This document shows positions 29,934-36,586 of a stretch of DNA of 36,586 bases, in pieces. A program made the translations under genes and the position numbers. The stretch's first letter is position 1. Every line of letters starts with the position of its first letter. The notes under the pieces were generated by a model that worked only from the letters and a program-made list of their open reading frames with translations, was not told the DNA's origin and did no database searches. This DNA is from Seminavis robusta (taxonomy: Eukaryota > Bacillariophyta > Bacillariophyceae > Naviculales > Naviculaceae): assembly GCA_903772945.1 (NCBI GenBank), contig CAICTM010001124.1:1-36586 (forward strand). Direction: 5' to 3'.

Positions 29934-30463
29934 GGTTGGTTGATCGGCAATCTCAGCGGCTGATTTTTATGAAGAAACATTCACTTGAAAACACTCGTTT
30001 TAAAAGACGACGCAGTTTGGATGCTTGCTTGACGACAAGTGATCTCTGTGTCATTGGCCAAAACGAGCTGTCAGGTGGATTTTCTACCACCGTGAAACTT
30101 TCGGATCAACCAATAATTGTTGAAGATCCACCTTTTACTTTGTGATGTGACGTTGAAACCGGGACGGAGCCTTGAAGGGACCGATAGGATGACGTCGAAT
30201 GACAATCTCAAACAGGATGCTGGGGGTTTGCTACTACGGCACCGTACCGGTACCGCTACCTGGTACCAGGTATCCCAGCCCATTTACTCCCGAACTCTAG
30301 CTAGCAACTAGTAGATTCTGTCAAGGAATAAACACAAGCAAAACACCATTGATATAACACATATCAACTCGGTATTAATAGGGGGTAGGCAACTGCAAAT
30401 CTATGGGGAATAGCTGAGAGGGATGTTTTGAATATAGACCCATTCCATAGTTTCAAGCAAGTG
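29934..30463. other. Intergenic stretch with GTAC palindromes
   Basis: This 530-bp stretch lies between two minus-strand genes and should hold the MYND gene's promoter. It has a perfect 16-bp palindrome TACCTGGTACCAGGTA at 30257-30272, preceded by ACCGTACCGGTACCG. No gene is supported. Confidence 0.5.
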
Positions 30464-31237
30464 TCATACCAGGAAGACGGGAGGCCTCGAGTTTTCTCTG
30501 TTCTTTTTGAATGGATTGGAGATTCCCTCTGGCAGGAGGAAGCCATCAGACTTCACTTTCCAGTAAACCCCTTCATGTTCAATAATCAATCCTTCGACTG
30601 GTTGTTCGGCACAGTCTTCTATCAAAAACTTGCGCATGCCCGCATAAGTTCGTTGAATACCGGGGGCAGATTGTCCATTTTTTGTTCCGTTGGCATCTCC
30701 TCCATTCTCCTCTGTTGAGTGTTGTTCCATTTCGACTCTTTGTTCTTGGTGAATCGCGACGGCAATGGGATGAGGAACATTGGGTGTGCTGTTGAACATG
30801 GTCCCAATCCATTCTACACTGATCCACTCTTGACCGAATGCGAGGAACGTGGTTCGGTGTCGATCCACAATGTCAATCATGGCCCGATTGCGTTTGATCA
30901 GTCGCTTTCCTTGGACGTTTTCCAATATTTCGTTGTAGTAGTAGGAATGGCCGGGGTATTCCGTGGCGTTCTTGCCGTCAGGAAGAGGTATCAGTTGATT
31001 GTCGGGTTCCTTTCCTCGAGTGTCCAGTCGTTGGTATATCTTTAAAGTATCATCATTGACTACTTGAACCATACCATTGCTTCCGTCGATCTTGTAGAAA
31101 AGTGTACCGTGACACAGTGCTTCTTCCGCAGCAGGATTGGTGAAAGTTCCATCCGTCTCGTACTTTCTGTTATCGTCGTTAAACGCAAATATGTGGAGCA
31201 TCTTGCCCCCATTGAAGCAGGCTGGTGTGGCAGACAT
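30464..31237 (-). CDS. RNA ligase of the RLIG1 (C12orf29/DUF5565) type
   Basis: The protein is 257 residues from ATG 31237. It shows nucleotidyltransferase motifs: motif I FYKIDGSNG with the presumed AMP-accepting Lys49 (KxDG), then IYQRLDTRGKEPDNQLIPLP, the R-x-D-x-(K/R)GK-x-P...IP segment I associate with the RLIG1/DUF5565 family, motif IV VEGLIIEHEG (Glu215) and motif V YWKVK (Lys227, Lys229). Between them are HSYYYNEILEN and EWISVEWIGTMFNST, fitting the strand carrying motif III. RLIG1 seals 5'-phosphate to 3'-hydroxyl RNA ends using ATP. There is no targeting peptide, so it is probably cytosolic or nuclear. The family call rests on motif order and remembered sequence, not a search; a different ATP-grasp-free ligase family (Rnl2-like) is the alternative. 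Confidence 0.72.
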   Translation of the reverse strand: MSATPACFNGGKMLHIFAFNDDNRKYETDGTFTNPAAEEALCHGTLFYKIDGSNGMVQVVNDDTLKIYQRLDTRGKEPDNQLIPLPDGKNATEYPGHSYYYNEILENVQGKRLIKRNRAMIDIVDRHRTTFLAFGQEWISVEWIGTMFNSTPNVPHPIAVAIHQEQRVEMEQHSTEENGGDANGTKNGQSAPGIQRTYAGMRKFLIEDCAEQPVEGLIIEHEGVYWKVKSDGFLLPEGISNPFKKNRENSRPPVFLV

Positions 31238-31736
31238 CCTCTCTCTTGTTTGCTGAAGCTCGGCACTCGGGTCTCTTTTCTCGTTGGCGGTTGCGATGGA
31301 TGCAAGTGTTGTGATGTTGTGATGTTGTGATGGCTTCAAGTGTCAGATGCATATGAAAGGCAGAGAGTGGAATTTGTGGTGGTTGGAGTGGTCGACAACC
31401 GTGGTTTGTGGTTTGGATCTTTGGATCCGAGTTCGCAAGCAAGCGAGCCGAGGTATAAGCTCTAACCTTAACACAAGAATCCCGGGGATCGATCTCGATC
31501 GCGATCCCATCATCATCTTCAGCTCTCGCAATTCGCAATCTTTCGCACTTCGTTCTTCTGACTTGAGAGAGATGAGGCTTTTCCACTCATGAAGCGTCGC
31601 GTATCGTGACAGTTGCAGCAGGTTGAAGGCTCATCCTGTTTCCTTCCGCAAGCCACTAACTAAGAGAACACTATCATCTGGTGGGTCCTCTGGATGCAAG
31701 GTCCTGGCTCTGGTTAATTGAAGTGAAGATTGTGGC
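31238..31736. promoter_or_regulatory. Divergent upstream region
   Basis: These 499 bp separate the start codons of the RNA ligase gene (-) and the small membrane protein gene (+), so both promoters probably lie here. A three-unit GTTGTGAT repeat sits at about 31303-31330, about 70 bp upstream of the ligase ATG. No core elements were assigned. Confidence 0.4.
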
Positions 31737-32165
31737 ATGACAATGGTGGTAGATTCGCATGGCGGCGGCGCGGGAACCCCTAATGACGTAGAGCGGCAAT
31801 CGACATCAAACAATGAGGATACAGTCAATAATGAGGAAGAACAAGATAGTGTCGCTGTTTCAGGCAACACGACGTCTAGGGAAAGTCAGAATTCCAGTGT
31901 GCCAGCACCCGAAAGCACCGTCTCTCCCGAAGCAGCCACAGAGACAAGCCCAGCATCATCAGCATCAACACGCACATCAGATGCCGATCGTTGCATTCTT
32001 CGGTGGATGAAATGCCAATCGCATGCCATTCAAGGAATGGTCATATTGTTAGCATTGGTATTCTGGGCATTTTTCTTTGAGCTTTCATGGTACCAATTGG
32101 CATGGTTCATACCTGTTGTCATACTCTTTGCGGCAGCACGAATGTGTCCGTCCAATGGAATTTAA
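31737..32165 (+). CDS. Small membrane protein with disordered N-terminus
   Basis: This 142-residue frame starts at ATG 31737. Residues 1-90 are acidic and Ser/Thr/Asn-rich with no predicted fold. Residues about 98-135 hold two hydrophobic helices (MVILLALVFWAFFFELSW and YQLAWFIPVVILFAAARM) with a short turn. No family is recognised. Downstream of its stop (TAA), other frames to about 32579 contain protein-like stretches (for example QSEQDKWGVSLLLGV and CMGCEHRKVELSAAGQWANH), so the gene may continue after an unseen intron or may be a decayed longer gene. Confidence 0.45.
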   Translation: MTMVVDSHGGGAGTPNDVERQSTSNNEDTVNNEEEQDSVAVSGNTTSRESQNSSVPAPESTVSPEAATETSPASSASTRTSDADRCILRWMKCQSHAIQGMVILLALVFWAFFFELSWYQLAWFIPVVILFAAARMCPSNGI

Positions 32166-33184
32166 TCTAATTTGGATCAATCCGAACAAGACAAGTGGGG
32201 TGTCTCATTATTATTGGGCGTACACAGGTGATGGATATCATACGATTCTGAAAACGATGGAAAGGGACTGGAGGCTCAATTGTTCAATGCAATATTATGA
32301 AGGGATTTGGTTGACAATGAACCATGTCGGGCTGTGTCCAGCCAACAACCGTGGAGGACCAGCAACAGGAATGCAGTGAGCATAGCCATGGGCTGTATGG
32401 GATGCGAGCATCGCAAAGTTGAATTGAGTGCAGCTGGACAATGGGCCAACCACGGTCATGAAATAGGAATTAACTACCGCTTTGGGAGATTGGTGCGTTT
32501 GATGCGCACCGGTAGAAAAGTGAGGACACGCATTTTCAGCCTTTTGCATAATCATCAACGCAATGTTCGCCCCGATTAGAATTCCTCTTTCCGATCGATG
32601 CTCTCAACAAAGTTGGCTTATATCAGTGAATGCTCGGGTCGGACGGAGGAAGCGATATAGTCGACGGCAGGCAAAGCCGGGGGCGCAACTAACTCTTATC
32701 TGCGAAGGCAAACAGTATCATATGACTTGGGAGCTAGCCCGAATCAGCTAGCCCATGTCCACTGCGGCAAAGGCGGCATAAATGTAGGTAGCTGCGGTAG
32801 CGGTGGAAAGAGCCGCAAAAGAGTAGAGTGCGGTCGTCGCGTCCATGGGCATCGCTACACAAAAAAGCACGATGGGTTGACCCTTTGAAGCGCGGGGTGG
32901 AAAACTCCGTCGAACTAGTGGAACGGGTTGTGCGTCCTCTGAGTTTAGTCTATCATTCTTTTACTGCCGTGCACCTCGTTGATGGCTCATTCATAGAGTG
33001 CAGAACAGAAGGCTTGCAAGACTGAAGCAAATCTATTGGTAAAGGGAGTGGTACAGTCAGGCTTTTGTAGAAGTTGCAGATGCTCAGCAGAGTTTCTCTG
33101 TGAATGCTCCCACAAGAAAAGGACAAAAGCTCCAAGCAAAAGGTCATTCCCAAAACTGAAATTGGAATGATAGCAAAATAGTTT
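32166..33184. other. Stretch with broken open frames only
   Basis: No complete gene is supported. The first 400 bp contain short protein-like segments in different frames downstream of the small membrane protein gene. The rest (32580-33184) shows nothing recognisable. Confidence 0.4.
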
Positions 33185-33257
33185 TACTCCATGTGGGGCT
33201 TGAACCCACGGCCACACGATTAAAAGTCGTGTGCTCTACCTACTGAGCTAATGGAGC
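33185..33257 (-). tRNA. tRNA-Lys (UUU)
   Basis: The minus strand folds as a 73-nt cloverleaf: acceptor GCTCCAT/ATGGAGT, D arm with box A TAGCTCAGTAGG, anticodon stem CACGA/TCGTG with loop CTTTTAA (anticodon TTT), T arm GTGGG-TTCAAGC-CCCAC with box B, and discriminator A. There is no intron. The first acceptor pair is G1:U72, a wobble. A short T run follows about 8 bases after the 3' end, fitting RNA polymerase III termination. Confidence 0.95.
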
Positions 33258-33439
33258 TGGTGAAAACAAGTCTTGATTGAGGCTTTAATAACTCCAATCA
33301 ACTACTGACGCGTCTAATCGCACGTTCTTTTTGTATGAATCATTGCAATGCCCTTCTAATGGTTGGCAGTGGTGAACTTTTTGATATTGAAGGTGGCTTT
33401 GGTGATGACTTGGTTTCCAACAAACCTTTTCCTGCTCCC

Positions 33440-34080
33440 ACTGTGAACTTCTTCAGCACCACATCAAATTGTGCGAAATCTTGCTGATTTATCCTCCATA
33501 GCTTTCATGGGCTCTGCTGTCTGCAATGAACCCTGTATCACTCTTGGTCACCCAGCTATGGCCACGATTGGCCCTGTTGATTCTTCCCATGCTATTACTC
33601 CCTCTGATCCTGTCACTCAAGACCGAGGTGGTATCCTGGTTTGCGGCTTCTGGCAGAGGTACATATTGTATCTTTGATGTCTCCCTCGTGGATGTTGAGT
33701 CTCCTGGTCATCGAGACCATGGTGTCACTGCTGAGAAGGCACTTTCCCAGCACCAGAAAACGAAGAAGATGAAAACCTGGCTTCCTGCACTGTACAAAGC
33801 TGGCACTTCACCCCTTTGTTGTTTCAGTTGATGGCCTCTTTGCTGCCAAAGCTACTGCTGTTCTCCTATGGCTCTCCCAGCTTCTGGCTAAGAAGTGGTC
33901 TAAGCCCTACTCTATGGTTCTCTCCTATGTTTCCGCCTGATTGAGCATTGCCCTTGCTCGTGCCACTATGATGTGCCTCTGAGGTTCTTGTGTTCGTGCG
34001 ACTACAATGAGCTCAAGGCACTGGGATGATCCTGGTGCACTCAACCTTTACCACGAGTAGTCTGCCCCTGCCCTCTGCCT
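33440..34080 (+). mobile_element. Decayed retroelement fragment (reverse-transcriptase protein C-terminal region)
   Basis: Plus-strand frames carry pieces of a domain often found C-terminal to reverse transcriptase in diatom retroelement proteins: a segment ending RGGILVCGFWQ, then a frame change to RGTYCIFDVSLVDVES and HQKTKKMKTWLPALYKAG, then another change to LHPFVVSVDGLFAAKA, LLAKKWSKPYSMVLSYVSA and LSIALARATMMCL. Family proteins read approximately RGDL..RGFW..G.d.ifDVRVtD and F.P.V.SvDG....EA...lk.la..La.KW..pYSeV..fV..r.s.a..Ra. At least two frameshifts and two in-frame stops show that it is dead. No catalytic reverse-transcriptase motif, terminal repeat or target-site duplication was found, so limits are approximate. 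Confidence 0.55.
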
Positions 34081-34737
34081 CCCCTGGCTCTGTTTACTCT
34101 TTGTACTCCCTTGCCTTCCATCTCCTTCTGGTGGCTGCTCGCTCATCAGATTCATTCCCTGCCCGCTCGACTTTTGCTCACGAGGCAACAAAGTTCACCC
34201 ATACATGTAGTCCCCTCTCACATAGCCTAGCCATTTCCGTTCATCAAGCTTGCTGATCCAGTTTGACGTACGGTGCAAAGGACCGACAAGGAAGAGGTTA
34301 TAATGGTACCATACGCGGCCACTGACAAACTCTCTCACGTGTGCAAGAAGCATTCTTTGTGCAAGTTATATGAGGGGCAAGAGTGGTGACGAGTGACGAG
34401 TCGAGCAATACGGTACGAGGAGAGCAGAGGATTGAATGCAAGTTCTAATCAACGTGCCTTCCTCAGTAGAGTTCGGTGGCTGAAAACTCCGGCCCACCAA
34501 TCTGAGCAATGCAAACGCTTGTTCCATAGCTTCTTGAACAGAAGTCGGCCTGACTTCAACCGTGTGGTGCCTCGGTAGCAGCTTCCCGGGAGACAGTTCC
34601 AATGTAGCTGGGGGACTTCGCACGCAAGCAAACAGCAAAATTCGACAACGGCCGGGTTAGAGTAGGATAGTTATCTGCGGAAGCCGGGGTGTGTGTGGGG
34701 CCACTCGTTGGACGTTCATAAAGGTTCCACAGTAGAT
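34081..34737. other. Stretch between retroelement fragment and MYND/ankyrin gene
   Basis: No gene is supported in these 657 bp. It may include more retroelement remains on the left and the 3' UTR of the minus-strand MYND/ankyrin gene on the right. Confidence 0.4.
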
Positions 34738-36481
34738 TCATGCGCGACAAATGCCTTGGTAGAGTTTGGTGTCTCCGACCTGGTCCACACAGCCTCCCTT
34801 GTGGCCTCCCTCCCAGTGCTCTTGCTGACAAGAGCGAGAACAATAGGCAACCACCATGCAGCTACTACACTTCCGGAACTCCTTCACGGAAGCCTCAACC
34901 GCATCGCACGATGGGTTGGCACAAGGGGCCAAGGGGCTGGCAGTGTGCTTCTTCACAACAGCATCTCGCTCCTCTCCGACAAGGCCCTTTTCGTCACAAT
35001 ACTGCTCCAGGGCTACATTCCACTCTCGAACTCGAGCAAGAAGCTCTAGCTTTGTGATGTGCCAGTGTAAATGGGTCCAAAAGAAGTAGTCGTCAAGTCG
35101 CTCGAAGCACCCGGCATATACCTCGGGATCATACACGTCAGCATCCCAAGGATTCATCGTACTCGCTTCACCCAAATGTTGCATACCAACCATGCCCGCC
35201 GCTGATAGAAAGCCCGAACGAATCCGATCAGCATGCCACGCTCGTCTTTCCTCATAGCTCATGTTTGGCTTCGGATATCCGTAGAGACCGTGAAGCCCGT
35301 TCTCTTCTTTGAGCTTTTCAAATACCTCCGATATTTCCTCAATAGGAAAAGCCGTTGGTGTCAGGAAGAGCTCAGTTCTCGTGGTAGCTTCATCGTGAAG
35401 ATATTCAACCTTGTGTGTTCCCTTCCAGCAGCAGCTGAAGTACGTCTTTTCCCCGTGTCCGCAAGGACAAGGTGCCGATGGAGAGAGACGAAACTGCACC
35501 TTTCCATCTTTCTTGTCGACAAAGAAGTGGGAATGTTGACCATCCTTAGGTGCGCTTCCGTGGCACTGCATCCAAGGCAAACGACTACCGCATCGACAAT
35601 GGGCCTTGGCAATCGTGTCTTGCTTGGTCTCGAATTGACGTACGGCCTGGATGAGACGAGTTCTTCCCGATATCACGGCGAGCTCCTTGATGGACTTTCC
35701 ATTCAAGCCTGCAGACCGCATCATTCCACCATGAGATGAAAAATCACTGGTAGAAGAAGAGTCAGGAAGTACAGTCTTTCGCGAGCAGTCAGCTCCCAGC
35801 TCCACCAATCGAATCGCGCAGTTTTCCATATTGTCCAGATGCCGTTCGGCGTCGTTGTTGTAATGCGAGCGCAAAAACTGCCAAAAATCCAATGGCATCA
35901 AGGCATAGGAGGCGAGAATCTCAATCACCAAAAGCAGTGCTGTTGTACCTTGGCGTAAGGGCACTTTGTCATCCTCCATCATCATTGGTGACGCTGGCAA
36001 ATCAATCGCGGCACCCAGGGCCACCACTTCTTGCAACAGTCGCACATCACCACCGTAGGCAGCATAGTGGAGAAATGGAAGGTTCGAAAATGTTGGGTGG
36101 ATCACCACGATCCCATCCACATCGAGTTCGTGTCGCTTGATCTTTTGAATATCTTCTGCAATCGCGTCGTCGCTGTGGACTCTGCTCCTGGAGTTGCTCA
36201 AGGCGCCGCTTCGTCTCTTCGCTACTAGGTTGTAGTTTCTTCAAGCCCTTCATGATGGCTTTTTGTGCTTTTGGCCATTGTCGCAACGCGCAGAAAGCCG
36301 TGGCTTCGCGGAGAAATGCCTCGGACGTGCCGCTCTCCTTGGCGCGATCATGGGCTGTCGTAGCCTCCACAACCCACCCGTCCTTGGGAGCAGGTCCGAC
36401 AACAAAGGTGGGTGCTTTCTTCACTGTACCTTGGATCTTGCCCATTTTCTGCTGCTTGCGCAGCTTCTTCTTGTTCACCAT
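34738..36481 (-). pseudogene. TPR/ankyrin, SEC-C and MYND protein gene with an apparent frameshift
   Basis: The 5' part starts at ATG 36481 in a good context (ACCATGGTG) and encodes a basic leader (MVNKKKLRKQQKMGK) and a TPR-like helix pair (AFLREATAFCALRQWPKAQK). At about 36170-36195 the coding signal moves to another frame, which runs to the stop at 34738 but has no ATG until the middle of its ankyrin region. That part holds ankyrin-like repeats (LPFLHYAAYGGDVRLLQEVV), two SEC-C-like zinc motifs (CRCGSRLPWMQC and CPCGHGEKTYFSCC), a helical block, and a C-terminal MYND finger (CSSCMVVAYCSRSCQQEHW). No GT-AG intron joins the frames; one extra base in about 36170-36195 would explain it. The coding sequence is otherwise intact over 1.7 kb, so a sequencing error or a very recent mutation is likely. 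SEC-C plus MYND suggests protein binding; function unknown. Confidence 0.7.
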
Positions 36482-36534
36482 GGTCTCTTCTTTTGCTTGC
36501 TTGCCTCGTCGTCTCACCTTTTGTTTCCTCGTGC

Positions 36535-36586
36535 TTGCCCTCAACGGACTGAGGGTCTTTCACACTTTTGCCCTCAACGGACTGAG
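36535..36586. repeat. Two copies of a 19-bp repeat at the window edge
   Basis: TTGCCCTCAACGGACTGAG occurs at 36535-36553 and again at 36568-36586, a period of 33 bp. The array may continue beyond the window. It lies just upstream of the MYND/ankyrin gene, in its promoter or 5' UTR. Confidence 0.9.

Noticed and set aside
31238..31339. Longer N-terminus for the RNA ligase
   Set aside because: The extension starts at TTG and encodes repeat-derived residues; the first ATG at 31237 was used.
36170..36195. Tiny intron to explain the MYND/ankyrin frame change
   Set aside because: The only in-frame GT...AG here would be 8 nt (GTCCACAG), too short to splice.

Overview
This is eukaryotic nuclear DNA, most likely from a diatom; a raphid pennate such as Seminavis would fit, but the species is not proven. 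Reasons: genes lie singly on both strands with no operons; introns are short (62-127 nt, GT-AG plus one apparent GC-AG); two proteins carry a signal peptide followed by an 'SSF-A' cleavage box of the bipartite plastid-targeting type used in secondary red plastids; the ferrochelatase has a plant/cyanobacterial-type C-terminal membrane tail; and the LRR, FG-GAP, MYND and SNF2 families resemble those expanded in diatoms. Starts were reset to in-frame ATGs, and splice sites were inferred by reading frame and family motifs across GT/AG junctions.

Layout. 1-5.7 kb: 3' end of an unknown gene (+), a PLD-like protein (+), a type II LRR receptor-like protein (-, one intron) and a BTB/T1 protein with a Cys-rich tail (-). 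5.9-7.3 kb: an RNI-type leucine-rich protein with an N-terminal lipidation signal (-). 7.3-9.9 kb: gene-free, with two tandem-repeat arrays (about 150-bp and about 150-165-bp units). 9.9-12.8 kb: a SEC14/CRAL-TRIO protein (+, three exons) and a glycerophosphodiester phosphodiesterase (-). 13.5-15.2 kb: a broken FG-GAP-type beta-propeller gene (+). 16.5-18.9 kb: plastid ferrochelatase (-) divergent from a plastid-targeted NTF2/SnoaL-like protein (+). 19.2-22.9 kb: a six-exon SNF2 ATPase with an interrupted RING and a 16-nt microexon (-). 23.4-26.1 kb: two hypothetical proteins (-). 26.1-29.0 kb: almost no supportable genes. 29.0-31.2 kb: a MYND-finger protein and an RLIG1-like RNA ligase (both -). 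31.7-34.1 kb: a small membrane protein (+), tRNA-Lys(UUU) (-) and a decayed retroelement fragment (+). 34.7-36.5 kb: a TPR/ankyrin/SEC-C/MYND protein gene (-) with an apparent frameshift.

No multi-gene system is evident. The clearest functional link is the divergent ferrochelatase/NTF2-like pair, whose products are both addressed to the plastid. The most interesting items are the SNF2 microexon that completes helicase motif VI, the RLIG1-like RNA ligase, the PLD-like protein with an altered HKD motif, the apparent GC-AG intron whose acceptor lies in an AT microsatellite, and the tandem-repeat and palindrome-rich intergenic DNA.
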